Counted from the stretch's first letter, positions 17,155 through 25,642 are shown. The stretch: 64,000 nucleotides of DNA from Kitasatospora papulosa (GCF_000717245.1 NZ_JNYQ01000015.1:1-64000); one strand, 5' to 3'. Numbers and translations are program-made. The notes: a model not told the origin generated them from the letters alone.

Positions 17155-17550
17155 TCAGGCGCGGTCGATGTGCACGCTGGTCGACTTCACGCGCGCCGTC
17201 GCCTGCATGCCGACCTCCAGCCCCAGCTCCTCCACGGCCTCCCGGGTCAGGAGGGACACGAGGCGGTGCGGTCCCGCCTGGATCTCGACCTGGGCGGCGA
17301 CGTCACCGAGCTTCACCGCGGTGACGATGCCGGGGAAGGCGTTCCGCGCCGAGGTGTAGGGGGTCTCCTCCTCGCCTGACCCGGCCTGTGCGACCTCGAC
17401 GGAGAACGCAGCCAGGTCACGGCCGTCGACGAGGCGTCGCCCGCTCTCGTCGCGATGGGTCGCGACCCGGCCGGCATCCGCCCAGCGTCGGGCGGTGTCC
17501 GGGCTCACGCCGAGAAGACGTGCCGCCTGGCCGATGGTGTAGGACTTCAT
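17155..17550 (-). CDS. HTH (MerR/BldC-like) plus TOBE molybdate-binding protein
   Basis: A 131-residue two-domain protein. Residues 1-55 are a MerR/BldC-type winged helix (YTIGQAARLLGVSPDTARRWADAGRV, split in two helices). Residues about 66-130 form a TOBE/Mop domain (RNAFPGIVTAVKLGDVAAQVEI, MQATARVKSTSVHIDR) that binds molybdate or tungstate oxyanions. Such proteins are thought to sense or store molybdate and control uptake or cofactor genes. No mod transporter is adjacent. Start ATG 17550 has no clear ribosome site; an alternative ATG four codons upstream (MVSPMKSY) shares that weakness. It converges on the flavodoxin-like gene with only 6 bp between stops. Confidence 0.85.
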   Translation of the reverse strand: MKSYTIGQAARLLGVSPDTARRWADAGRVATHRDESGRRLVDGRDLAAFSVEVAQAGSGEEETPYTSARNAFPGIVTAVKLGDVAAQVEIQAGPHRLVSLLTREAVEELGLEVGMQATARVKSTSVHIDRA

Positions 17551-17890
17551 GGGCGACACCATATGTGGAACGTGCGCGCCGTCCTCACCACGCGCGCACA
17601 CCCCCGGCGCCGGGACGGCCTGGACGGCTTTGCGCCAACTCCGGGCACCGGCCCCACCCGTACGACCCGCTGTCCCAGGGCCACCGGGCGGTATGCGGGC
17701 CACGCGCGGAAGCCGGCACGATGCCGCCGACGGCCTGGATGACCGCAGGTGGGAGCTGTCCTGAGGACGTCCGCGGCCTCGGGTGAAGCGGGTGTGACCA
17801 TCTCGGCCATCTTTAAAGCAGTTGCTTGACCGGGCTGCGGGGGCCGGATTGCCTGGACCTCCGAGACGCCTTCGAGCGAGGAGCCGGCGA
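17551..17890. other. 340-bp gap with a probable TetR operator
   Basis: No credible gene is seen. Near its end, TAAAGCA (17814-17820) and TGCTTGA (17823-17829) form a 16-bp palindrome with one mismatch around GT, containing the perfect core AAGCA-GT-TGCTT. It lies 62 bp before the TetR start and is a good candidate for the autoregulatory operator of the P450 operon. Confidence 0.5.
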
Positions 17891-18538
17891 ATGGAACGCA
17901 CGGCGCGGGCCGAACAGGCCGGCGGTACCAGGGAACGGATCCTGAACGCCGCCGAGCGGCTGTTCGCCGAGCACGGGGTCTACGCGGTGTCCAACCGCCG
18001 GGTCAGCGAGGCCGCACAGCAGGGCAACAACGCGGCGGTCGGCTACCACTTCGGGACGAAGGCCGACCTGGTGCGCGCGATCGCCCGGAAGCACAGCCGG
18101 CAGATCGAGGAGACCCGCGAACGCCGGCTGGCCCGGATCCAGGACCCCTCGGACATAGGGGAGTGGGTGGCCTGCCTGGTGCGTCCCACCACCGAGCATC
18201 TGGCCGCCCTCGGCAGCCCCACCTGGTTCGCGCGGTTCTGCGCCCAGGTCATGACCGACCCCGCGCTGCAGGACATCATGGCCGAGGAGTCGCTCGCCTG
18301 CCCGCCGACCCTGCGGGCCCTCGAAGGGCTCAACCGCTGCCTGCCCGACCTGCCCGCCGACGTCCACGTCGAGCGGGCCGCCATGTCGACCAACCTGATC
18401 CTCCACACCTGCGCGGAGCGTGAACGCGCCCTCGCCGCGCACACCTCCACAACGCGCGCGAACTGGCACGACACCGCCACCGGTCTGATCGACGCCGTCG
18501 TCGGACTCTGGACGGCACCGGTCACGCCCCGGCGCTGA
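17891..18538 (+). CDS. TetR-family transcriptional regulator
   Basis: A 215-residue regulator. Start ATG 17891 has GAGGAG 7 nt upstream, and the HTH begins directly (RERILNAAERLFAEHG, VSNRRVSEAAQQGNNAAV, GYHFGTKADLVRAIA). The divergent C-terminal domain (WVACLVRPTTEHLAALG) should bind the ligand. It is the first gene of a tandem set with ferredoxin reductase, P450 and ferredoxin, so it is probably both autoregulated and the switch for that electron-transfer system. The ligand may be the P450 substrate; nothing in the sequence identifies it. Confidence 0.92.
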   Translation: MERTARAEQAGGTRERILNAAERLFAEHGVYAVSNRRVSEAAQQGNNAAVGYHFGTKADLVRAIARKHSRQIEETRERRLARIQDPSDIGEWVACLVRPTTEHLAALGSPTWFARFCAQVMTDPALQDIMAEESLACPPTLRALEGLNRCLPDLPADVHVERAAMSTNLILHTCAERERALAAHTSTTRANWHDTATGLIDAVVGLWTAPVTPRR

Positions 18539-18630
18539 TCCCTCCGCTCCACCCCGGCCCGTCCACCCTGTCCCCCATCCGTGCTCCGGCGGCCCGATCC
18601 GGGCTGTCCCGAGCCGAGAACAGAGGCTCC

Positions 18631-19815
18631 ATGACCCCCTCCCGCGTTCTCGTCGTCGGTGCGTCCGCCGCCGGGCTGGCCACCGCGGAGGCACTGCGCC
18701 GCAAGGGATACCGCGGCACGCTGACGCTGCTCGGCGACGAACCTCACCCGCCCTACGACCGCCCGCCCCTCTCCAAGCAGGTGCTGGCCGGCAGCAGGAC
18801 CCCCGACACGACCCGGCTGCGGACCCCCGAAGTACTGGCGGCCCTGGACGCCGAACTGCTCCTCGGCGACCCGGCGGTCCACCTCGACCCCCGGACCCGC
18901 ACGGTGCGGACGGCGTCCGGGCGCGAACTGGGCGCCGACGCGGTCGTCGTCGCCACCGGACTACGGGCCAGGAACCTCCCCGGCACGGACGCCGAGGGCG
19001 TGCACGTCCTGAGGACGCTCGACGACGCCCTCGCGCTGCGCTCCGGACTGCTGGCCGCGCGGCGGCTCGTCGTGGTCGGAGAGGGGGTGCTCGGCTGCGA
19101 GATCGCCGCCACCGCCCGCTCCATGGGCCTCGACGTCACCCTGGCCGGCCCCCGGCCCGGACCCATGCTCGCCCAGTTCGGACCCGTGGTGTCGGAACTG
19201 CTCGCCGCGCTGCACACCGCCAACGGCGTACACCTGCGGCTGGGCCACGCGGTCACCGGACTGACCACCGCCGAGGGCCGGGTCACCGGGGTGCGTCTGG
19301 ACACGGACGAGGTGCTGCCCGCCGACGTGGTGGCCGTCGCCATCGGGGGAGACCCCGCCACCGGCTGGCTGGCGGACAGCGGGCTGCGCATCGAGAACGG
19401 CCTCGTCTGCGACGCGCGCTGCCGCGCGGCGGAGGGCGTCTACGCCGTCGGGGACGTGGCCTCCTGGCACCACGAACTCTTCGACGCCCCGATGCGCCTG
19501 GAGAACCGTACGAACGCCACCGAGCAGGCCGTCGCCGTCGCCGCGAACATCCTCGGCGCCGACCTGCCCTACGTCCCCGTGCCCTACTTCTGGACCGATC
19601 AGTTCGACGCCCGGATCCAGGCCCACGGCCGGCTCGGACCGGACGCCGGGGTGACCGTCGTGGAGGGCGATCCGGAGACCGGACGTTTCGTCGCCCGCTA
19701 CGAGCGCGACGGCAGGGTCACGGGAGTCCTCGGCTGGAGCATGCCCAAGCAGGCGCGACTGCGCCGCCAGGAGATCGGCGGCCCGGTCCCGTCCCTCGAA
19801 CCGTCGGCGCCGTGA
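18631..19815 (+). CDS. FAD-dependent ferredoxin reductase
   Basis: A 394-residue NAD(P)H:ferredoxin reductase of the rubredoxin/putidaredoxin reductase type. It passes electrons to the downstream ferredoxin and P450. The FAD-binding VVGASAAGLATAE (residues 8-20), the flavin motif PYDRPPLSKQ, the second dinucleotide fold LVVVGEGVLGCEIA, and the C-terminal FAD-contact YAVGDVASW followed by WTDQFDARIQ are all present. Start ATG 18631 follows the TetR gene by 92 bp. The stop and the P450 start are 48 bp apart, which indicates one transcript. A Gly-to-Glu change in the NAD-binding GxGxxG (GEGVLG rather than GGGxxG) is within family variation. Confidence 0.92.
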   Translation: MTPSRVLVVGASAAGLATAEALRRKGYRGTLTLLGDEPHPPYDRPPLSKQVLAGSRTPDTTRLRTPEVLAALDAELLLGDPAVHLDPRTRTVRTASGRELGADAVVVATGLRARNLPGTDAEGVHVLRTLDDALALRSGLLAARRLVVVGEGVLGCEIAATARSMGLDVTLAGPRPGPMLAQFGPVVSELLAALHTANGVHLRLGHAVTGLTTAEGRVTGVRLDTDEVLPADVVAVAIGGDPATGWLADSGLRIENGLVCDARCRAAEGVYAVGDVASWHHELFDAPMRLENRTNATEQAVAVAANILGADLPYVPVPYFWTDQFDARIQAHGRLGPDAGVTVVEGDPETGRFVARYERDGRVTGVLGWSMPKQARLRRQEIGGPVPSLEPSAP

Positions 19816-19863
19816 CCCCGGCCGGCGGCACGTCAGCCACCCGCACGAGGAAGTGAGGAAGCG

Positions 19864-21087
19864 ATGACCAGCACGGTACGCACGGGAGGGGCGCAGGCGC
19901 CCTCGGCCCCGGAATTCCCGATGCCCAGGGCCGAGGGCTGCCCGTTCGACCCGCCGCCCGCCCTGAAGAAGGAGCAGGAGCAGGGTCCGCTCAGGAAGGT
20001 CCGGCTCTGGGACGGGTCCACACCCTGGCTGGTCACCCGCTACGCCGACCAGCGCGCCCTGCTGGCCGACCCGAGGACCAGCGCCGACATCACCCGCCCC
20101 GGCTACCCCAGTTCCGCGCCGGTCCGGGGGTCGAGCTTCAGCTTCATCCTCATGGACGATCCCGAGCACGCCCGCCAGCGCCGCATGGTCACGGCTCCCT
20201 TCACGATCAAGCGGGTCGAGGCGATGCGTCCGGCCGTCCAGAAGATCGTGGACGGTCTGATCGACGACATGCTGGCAGGCCCCCCACGGGCCGACCTCGT
20301 CCAGGCGTTCGCCCTCCCCGTCCCGTCGCTCGTGATCTGCGAGCTGCTCGGAGTCCCCTACGCCGACCACGACTTCTTCCAGGAGAACAGCAAGATCCTC
20401 ATCAGCCGCAGCGCGGCACCCGAGGAGCGGGGCGCGGCCCACGCCAAGCTGATCGGCTACCTGGACGAGCTGATGGGCCACAAGATCGCCCGGCCCGCCG
20501 ACGACCTCCTGTCAGGGCTCGGCACCCGCGTCGGGGCCGGGGAACTGTCGCGCCGGGAGGCGGCGGAGACGGGCGTACTCCTGTTGATCGCGGGACACGA
20601 GACCACCGCCAACATGATCGCTCTCGGCACCCTCGCGCTGCTGGAGCACCCCGACCAGCTCGCCCTCCTCCGCGACTCCGACGACCCGAAGGCGGTCGCC
20701 GGCGCGGTGGAGGAGCTGCTGCGCTACCTCAACATCACCCACGGGGGCCGCCGCCGCGTGGCCGTCGAGGACATCGAGATCGGCGGCGAGGTCATCCGGG
20801 CCGGTGAGGGGATCATCGTGCCCAACGACATCGGCAACCGTGACCCCGAGGTCTTCGCCGACCCCGACCGGCTCGACCTCGGGCGGGACGCACGGCGTCA
20901 CGTCGCCTTCGGTTTCGGCGTCCACCAGTGCCTCGGGCAACCGCTGGCCCGCATGGAGCTGCAGGTCGTCTACAGCACCCTCTACCGGCGGATCCCCACC
21001 CTCCGCCTGGACGCCGGCCTGGAGGACCTGTCGTTCAAGCACGACGGTGCCGTGTACGGCGTGTACGAACTGCCCGTGGCCTGGTGA
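19864..21087 (+). CDS. Cytochrome P450, CYP105-like
   Basis: A 407-residue soluble bacterial P450 that inserts one oxygen atom into an organic substrate. It shows the CYP105-type start (PMPRAEGCPFDPPP), the I-helix oxygen-activating AGHETT (about residue 241), the K-helix ExxR in EELLRYLN, and the heme-binding FGFGVHQCLGQPLAR with the axial Cys near residue 359. CYP105 members oxidise xenobiotics and secondary metabolites, and often sit with a small 3Fe-4S ferredoxin as here. No biosynthetic cluster surrounds it, so a xenobiotic or host-metabolite role under the TetR sensor is more likely. Family placement is from memory of sequence hallmarks. Confidence 0.94.
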   Translation: MTSTVRTGGAQAPSAPEFPMPRAEGCPFDPPPALKKEQEQGPLRKVRLWDGSTPWLVTRYADQRALLADPRTSADITRPGYPSSAPVRGSSFSFILMDDPEHARQRRMVTAPFTIKRVEAMRPAVQKIVDGLIDDMLAGPPRADLVQAFALPVPSLVICELLGVPYADHDFFQENSKILISRSAAPEERGAAHAKLIGYLDELMGHKIARPADDLLSGLGTRVGAGELSRREAAETGVLLLIAGHETTANMIALGTLALLEHPDQLALLRDSDDPKAVAGAVEELLRYLNITHGGRRRVAVEDIEIGGEVIRAGEGIIVPNDIGNRDPEVFADPDRLDLGRDARRHVAFGFGVHQCLGQPLARMELQVVYSTLYRRIPTLRLDAGLEDLSFKHDGAVYGVYELPVAW

Positions 21088-21177
21088 CCTCCCGGTCACC
21101 GGCCCCGCCGCTCGGCGGACCTCGCCACGGAGCACCACCCCCACCCCCCCCGCACACATCACGACCGAGGAGTGCCC

Positions 21178-21369
21178 ATGAAAGTGACTCTCGACCAGGA
21201 CAAGTGCGTCGCGTCGGGCCAGTGCGTCGTCGCCGCGGACGATGTGTTCGACCAGGACGACGACGGCATCGCCGTGCTGCTCGACCCCACCCCGCCGTCG
21301 GACCGGGCCGAGGACGTCGAGCAGGCCGCGGCCGTCTGCCCCGCCCTCGCCATCCGCATCCAGGGCTGA
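21178..21369 (+). CDS. 3Fe-4S ferredoxin partner of the P450
   Basis: A 63-residue acidic ferredoxin. Start ATG 21178 has GAGGAG 5 nt upstream. Three cysteines fit a 3Fe-4S cluster: CVASGQC (C-x5-C) and VCPALAI. The usual fourth Cys is absent, as in other P450-linked Streptomyces ferredoxins. It is the last gene of the TetR-reductase-P450-ferredoxin unit, 90 bp after the P450 and followed by a very strong terminator. It carries electrons from the reductase to the P450. Confidence 0.93.
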   Translation: MKVTLDQDKCVASGQCVVAADDVFDQDDDGIAVLLDPTPPSDRAEDVEQAAAVCPALAIRIQG

Positions 21370-21370
21370 C

Positions 21371-21458
21371 GCGAGGGGGATCCCCTCGCTCATCACCGCG
21401 GGGAGGGCACGGGCCCGGTCCCGCCGGACGAGCCGTCGTCCGGCGGGACCGGGCCCGT
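21371..21458 (+). terminator. Double hairpin terminator after the P450 operon
   Basis: A small stem (21371-21378 with 21382-21389) is followed by a perfect 23-bp stem (21409-21431 with 21436-21458, GCCG loop), the longest perfect hairpin in the window. Confidence 0.85.
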
Positions 21459-21796
21459 ACGGCGCGGTGCGCCCGACCCGCGTCCTCCTCCGCGTGCAGC
21501 CGTCCGAGCCGGACGGCACGTCTGAGGCGTCCGTGCGGGCGCCCCGACCCGGCGACGGCCGGATCGAGCGGCCAGGGTCCACGGTCCGCCGTACCCGCTG
21601 ATCACCGGGCCGGGCCGGACCACTCCGGCCGAGCAGTGGCTCACCGGCCGGACGGCCCCTCTGCGGGCGGCCCTCGGCACCGCGCTCGATCTGCCGCGCC
21701 CGGCGGCCGCCACGCCGCCTCCCTCCGCGTCCCGACGGGCGGGCCGGGGCCCACGTACGCGTCCCGGGCCTGAGCGCCGCACGGGCGCGGCTCCAC
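21459..21796. other. Non-coding stretch
   Basis: About 340 bp of high-GC sequence between the terminator and the next gene. I see no protein with convincing codon use on either strand, and no repeat or RNA. Confidence 0.4.
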
Positions 21797-22027
21797 TCAG
21801 TGCGGTTTCCAGCTGAGCTTGCCGCCTCCCACCCAGCGGACCGCGGCCGGGTCGTCGAGGTCGTGGACCGGGATCCCGGCCGTCGCGGCGGCGATCAGCA
21901 CGTCCGTCATGGCGGTCGCGCTCCCGATGACCTCTCCGTCGATCTCCACCACACGGAAGGGCGGATCCCCCGGCTGGACGGGCAGGACGGTGATCCGCGG
22001 GGCCGAGGCGTGTGGGTTCTCAGTCAT
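21797..22027 (-). CDS. Small conserved hypothetical protein
   Basis: A 76-residue protein (MTENPHASAPRITVLP...). It has a beta-rich core, FRVVEIDGEVIGSATAMTDVLI, then a short helix, then VHDLDDPAAVRWVGGGKLSW. Codon use is clearly Streptomyces-like. I recall similar 70-80-residue proteins in the genus, with no assigned function and no known motif. It is alone on its strand next to the long AT-richer riboswitch leader of the opposite gene. The ribosome site before ATG 22027 is weak. Confidence 0.7.
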   Translation of the reverse strand: MTENPHASAPRITVLPVQPGDPPFRVVEIDGEVIGSATAMTDVLIAAATAGIPVHDLDDPAAVRWVGGGKLSWKPH

Positions 22028-22384
22028 GGCCGATCGGTTCCACGCCGGTCTTCCCGGTATGCGCGACGGCCTCAGCGTGAGTCGTATGCCCGTTTTAGTA
22101 CGTTTTTAGAATTTAATCCCGTAATCCATAAAAGGCCATTTCATGTGACCTGAACCCCTTCGCGTCGGAGCGAATCGCCCAAATCGGACGCCGTGACCAG
22201 GGTCACTTCATGCCGTCCGGACGCGCGGGAGCGACGGGCGGTTCCCTTCTGCGCCAAGAGAAATGGCCGGGGTGATGTGGGGTGGATTACATGAATTCCC
22301 AAAAATTGATCTTGCGAATGAATTGTGATCACCGAACCAGGCTTGTTCCTTTCCCTATTTCTCGCCTACGGTCACCATCACTCC
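22028..22384 (+). other. AT-rich upstream region of the riboswitch transcript
   Basis: This 357-bp stretch is markedly richer in A+T than its surroundings (runs such as TTTTAGTACGTTTTTAGAAT and CCCAAAAATTGATC) and holds no credible gene. It should contain the promoter of the riboswitch-controlled lytic enzyme. I could not fix a convincing -35/-10 pair. Confidence 0.4.
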
Positions 22385-22560
22385 GGGCGGAACGCCGAAT
22401 CCTGCCGCCGCCCGATTACCCGACCACTTCTCGTACGGCAGGAGCGGGGGACCCAAGTAAGTGCCGATCCGGTTTCCGGAGCGGCTCGGGGTGAAGTCGC
22501 ATTCGTGTGCGACCGGGCATCTCCAGCCCGAACCCGACAGCTCACTTCGCAGGCGACGGA
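22385..22560 (+). ncRNA. ydaO-yuaA (c-di-AMP) riboswitch
   Basis: A cis-acting RNA in the leader of the LysM/transglycosylase gene. Conserved ydaO elements appear in order: GCCGAATCCTGCC, its pairing partner GGCAGG with GCGGGGGACCCA, GGGGTGAA, and the strongly conserved 3' block GCCCGAACCCGACAGCT then CTTCGCAGGC. Streptomyces rpfA and other cell-wall hydrolase genes carry this class, which senses cyclic di-AMP and lowers expression when the messenger is high. The 3' end lies 12 nt before the start codon, close to the ribosome site GGAGAGGA. No U-tract terminator is visible, so the mode of control is open. Confidence 0.9.
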
Positions 22561-22572
22561 GAGGAATTCAGC

Positions 22573-23427
22573 ATGCCCGAAAACGGTAAGCACCGTCGTT
22601 TCAGGACCAGTTCGCTCACCCGCGGCATCATCGCCGTGACCACGGGTGGAGCCGCCCTGGCTCTCCCCGTGATCGGTGCGACCGGCGCCTTCGCGGCCCC
22701 GGCCCCGACGGCCGCCGTCGAAAAGGCCGCGACGTCGACTGCCGCGTCCGGCAAGGGAATTGCCGCGCAGAAGTCCGAGTCCACCAGCTATTCCGTGATC
22801 TTGGGTGACACCCTCGCCAAGATCGCTCGCGAGCATTCCGTCAACGGTGGCTGGAAGGCCCTGTACGAGGACAACCAGAAGGCTGTCGGCGGAAACCCGG
22901 ACCTGATTCACCCCGGTCTGAAGCTGACGATCGGCGCCAAGGCCGACAGCAAGCCGGAGAAGGCCGAATCCAAGGCCTCCACCACGTCCGACCGTGCCGA
23001 GAAGGGCGCCGACCGCGCCGACCGCTCGGAGCGCACGAACACCTCGCTCGCCGCGGAAGGCGCTCCCGCCGCCGAGGCCGCCCCCGCCGCCGAGTCGGTC
23101 AGCTACACGAACGACCTCGACGGCTGGATCAAGGAGTCGCTCGCCGTCATGGCGGAGCACGGCATCCCCGGCACCTACGAGGGCATCCACCGCAACATCA
23201 TCCGTGAGTCCGCCGGTGACCCCCAGGCGATCAACAACTGGGACATCAACGCGATCAACGGCGTCCCGTCCAAGGGCCTGCTCCAGGTCATCGACCCGAC
23301 CTTCCAGGCCTACCACGTGCCCGGTACGTCGATGGACAGCTACGACCCGGTCGCCAACATCACTGCCGCGTGCAACTACGCGGCGGACAAGTACGGTTCG
23401 ATCGACAACGTCTTCGGGGCCTACTGA
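22573..23427 (+). CDS. Secreted LysM and transglycosylase-SLT cell-wall hydrolase
   Basis: A 284-residue exported enzyme that cuts peptidoglycan glycan strands. Residues 1 to about 40 are a signal peptide (GIIAVTTGGAALALPVIGAT...AFA). Residues about 74-118 are a LysM domain (YSVILGDTLAKIAREHSVNG to LIHPGLKLTIG). An Ala/Glu/Lys-rich linker follows, then an SLT lysozyme-like domain from about residue 185 with catalytic Glu in IIRESAGDP and the SKGLLQVIDPTFQAY motif. Start ATG 22573 follows GAGAGGAATTCAGC. The c-di-AMP riboswitch in its leader ties it to the Streptomyces group of spore germination and growth hydrolases (Rpf/Swl types). A 19-bp terminator follows. Confidence 0.93.
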   Translation: MPENGKHRRFRTSSLTRGIIAVTTGGAALALPVIGATGAFAAPAPTAAVEKAATSTAASGKGIAAQKSESTSYSVILGDTLAKIAREHSVNGGWKALYEDNQKAVGGNPDLIHPGLKLTIGAKADSKPEKAESKASTTSDRAEKGADRADRSERTNTSLAAEGAPAAEAAPAAESVSYTNDLDGWIKESLAVMAEHGIPGTYEGIHRNIIRESAGDPQAINNWDINAINGVPSKGLLQVIDPTFQAYHVPGTSMDSYDPVANITAACNYAADKYGSIDNVFGAY

Positions 23428-23483
23428 GTCCTCGCCCAGGCGAAGCCTCCGGCACGCGGGTGTGTGACGGAGGGACAGGAATG

Positions 23484-23525
23484 AAGCGGGTGGTACGGGT
23501 TCGGCGGAACCCGTACCACCCGCTT
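23484..23525 (+). terminator. Terminator after the lytic enzyme gene
   Basis: A perfect 19-bp stem (23484-23502 with 23507-23525, GGCG loop), 56 bp after the stop. Confidence 0.85.
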
Positions 23526-23664
23526 TCCGTCGTCCGGGCCGTCCTTGCCCGAGGCCGCCGCATCACGGGGTCGCGGCGGAAGGGGCGGGTGACGTCCCTG
23601 CGACAGGCCCCGGCGGTGGCGGGCTGACTGGTCTCGTACAGGTTCGTCGTCCATACTGCCCGCC

Positions 23665-24231
23665 GTGGAGCAGCGTATAGATTCGAACACGAAGCCCGAG
23701 TTCGCCGCGGGGACAGACCCGGCGTACATCCCCGGCCTGACGGCCCCTGCCCCCGCGCGGACGGAGGCGGAAGCGGAGAAGGCGGAGCCCGAGGAGATCC
23801 GGGACGCCGAGCCTGCGGAAGCGCCTTCCGAGGGAGTCGCGGACGAGGCCGTGGACGACGCCACGGCAGCGGCCGACGCGACCCCCGGCGCCGACGTGGA
23901 GCCCGAGGGTGCCGAGACGGCCGGCGCCGGCGGGAAGGCCGGAGGCGAGGACGGCCCCGTCTTCGAGGTCAGTGACCGACGCGGGTCCATCAGGTTGGAC
24001 GCCGAAGGGGTCCGCTTCCGCCTGGACGACCAGGAGGCGGAGTTCGACTGGTCCGAGATCGGCGCGGTCGAGGTCAGGACCGGACGCTTCGGACGCCGGT
24101 TCACCGTGACCGTCCACCTGTCGAGCCGCCGGTGGTTCAACGCCGAGGTCGAGGCCGGGTCCCGCGGCGACCTCAAGACCTGGACCGCGGAGTTCGACGA
24201 GGCGCTGGACGCCTACTTCGAAGAGGCCTGA
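23665..24231 (+). CDS. Acidic hypothetical protein, probably leaderless
   Basis: A 188-residue protein. The N-terminal half (to about residue 95) is a disordered Ala/Glu/Pro-rich segment. The C-terminal half is a compact beta domain (GPVFEVSDRRGSIRLDAEGV, EFDWSEIGAVEVRTG, TVTVHLSSRRWFNAEVEA) ending in a short helix. I know it as a conserved Streptomyces protein without an assigned role; the folded half has a PH-domain-like strand pattern, which is only an impression. GTG 23665 lies 7 nt after CATACT (23652-23657), a good -10, and has no ribosome site, so the transcript probably begins at the start codon. Confidence 0.8.
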   Translation: MEQRIDSNTKPEFAAGTDPAYIPGLTAPAPARTEAEAEKAEPEEIRDAEPAEAPSEGVADEAVDDATAAADATPGADVEPEGAETAGAGGKAGGEDGPVFEVSDRRGSIRLDAEGVRFRLDDQEAEFDWSEIGAVEVRTGRFGRRFTVTVHLSSRRWFNAEVEAGSRGDLKTWTAEFDEALDAYFEEA

Positions 24232-24250
24232 CCTCCACGGTCACGGCCGC

Positions 24251-24325
24251 GCACCGGGCCGGACGACGGACGCGCCCGGCCGACGGATCCCGATCCGCCG
24301 GCCGGGCCGCCCTCCGGCCCGGTGC
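24251..24325. terminator. Nested hairpin between convergent genes
   Basis: Outer arms of 13 bp (24251-24263 with 24313-24325) enclose a 15-bp stem with one mismatch (24274-24288 with 24293-24307). It sits between two convergent stops, so it should end transcription from both sides. Confidence 0.7.
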
Positions 24326-24343
24326 TCGGCCTGCCGTGAGACC

Positions 24344-25237
24344 TCAGGCCCCGGCGGTCGTGCCGAGCACCACCGACCGGGTGAGGTGGCGCGGCTGGTC
24401 GGGGTCGAGCCCCCGCGCGGCCGCGCGCGCGATCGCCAGACGCTGGACCCTGACCAGGTCGGCCAAGGGGTCCAGGCCGCTCTCCACCCAGCGGGCCCCG
24501 GTCGCCCGCACCTGTTCCCGCAGCCCCTCCGGGGCGTCGCCGAACATCCAGGTCGCGGTTCCGGCCGTGGCGATGCTGATGGGGCCGTGGCGGTATTCCA
24601 TCGCCGGGTACGACTCCGTCCAGGACAGGGACGCCTCCTTCATCTTGAGGGCCGCCTCGTTGGCGAGCCCCACCGTCCAGCCCCGGCCCAGGAAGCTGAA
24701 CTGCTCGCATTCCACCAGGCCTTCGGGCAGCGGCTCCGCCAAGGCGGTCTCCGCGTCCCGCACGACGTCGTCCGTGTGCAGCCCGAGGTGGGCGCGGAAC
24801 AGGGTCAGCGCGGTGGTCGCGAACCTCGTCTGGACCACGGACCGCTCGTCGGCGAAGTCGAGCACGACCACGTCGTCGGCGGCGTCCATCACCGGGGTCC
24901 GCGGGTCGGCGGTCACGGCGACGGTCCGGGCGGTGCCCCGGAGCCGGCTCAGCAGGTCGAGGACCTCGGTGGTCGTCCCGGAACGCGTCAGCGTGACGAC
25001 CCGGTCGTACGCGCGCCCGAAGGGGAACTCCGAGGCGGCGTACGCGTCCGACTCGCCCTGTCCGGAGGCCTCGCGGAGGGCGGCGTACGCCTGCGCCATG
25101 TAGTACGAGGTCCCGCAGCCGACGACGGCGACGCGCTCACCGGTGACGGGCAGGGCCGTCTTCCGGTCGGCGGCGACCTCGGCCGCGCGGCGCCAGCACT
25201 CCGGCTGGCCTGCTGTCTCGGTCTCGACATGCGACAT
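24344..25237 (-). CDS. SIS-domain sugar-phosphate isomerase/deaminase-like protein
   Basis: A 297-residue protein with two SIS domains resembling the isomerase half of glucosamine-6-phosphate synthase (GlmS) and AgaS-type proteins, without the glutaminase half. Phosphosugar-binding loops are VVGCGTSYYMAQ (residues about 38-49) and TRSGTTTEVLDLL, with the second-domain FLGRGWTVGLANEAALKMKEAS and TESYPAMEYRHGP. The likely reaction is isomerisation or deamination of an amino-sugar phosphate, for example in N-acetylglucosamine use. No nag or dasR gene is adjacent. Start ATG 25237 (MSHVETETAG). A nested inverted repeat about 100 bp upstream is a possible operator. Confidence 0.85.
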   Translation of the reverse strand: MSHVETETAGQPECWRRAAEVAADRKTALPVTGERVAVVGCGTSYYMAQAYAALREASGQGESDAYAASEFPFGRAYDRVVTLTRSGTTTEVLDLLSRLRGTARTVAVTADPRTPVMDAADDVVVLDFADERSVVQTRFATTALTLFRAHLGLHTDDVVRDAETALAEPLPEGLVECEQFSFLGRGWTVGLANEAALKMKEASLSWTESYPAMEYRHGPISIATAGTATWMFGDAPEGLREQVRATGARWVESGLDPLADLVRVQRLAIARAAARGLDPDQPRHLTRSVVLGTTAGA

Positions 25238-25642
25238 GTCCGCACTCCGCTTCCGCTGCTGCTCGCACCTGGTGGGGTGAGCTGGGTGAAATCGACGCCT
25301 GATTGTTCAATTCTGCATGTTACTCAGGTGATTCGAGCAAGAACAAGCAAAATGCTCCTTGCTCTGCGATCGATATGGCGGCTGTTTTCGGCCATGCTCG
25401 GTGGGTGATCGGCTCAATCAGGTTCCGCCGCCGTGACGTGGGTACTCCCTCGCCATCCGGAAACCTGCTGGAAACATGTCGCATAAAAGACGCAAAATCG
25501 CCCACGGGGGCGATCTTCGGCAACCCCGGACGGTCACCGCCGGGTGAAGAGCCGTGCGGGAGAAGGTCGGTATCGCGCCATCGATGCGGAGTACTGGCCG
25601 AGTTCGAACGCGCGGTCGGATCCAGGTCGGCATAATCACCCC
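25238..25642. other. 405-bp intergenic region with a nested inverted repeat
   Basis: No credible gene. GAGCAAG (25335-25341) pairs with CTTGCTC (25358-25364), and AGCA/TGCT (25346-25349 with 25353-25356) nests inside, giving a 30-bp symmetric element between the divergent SIS and metallo-hydrolase genes. The stretch is AT-richer than average, fitting a shared control region. CATAAT (25631-25636) at its end looks like the -10 of the plus-strand gene. Confidence 0.45.
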
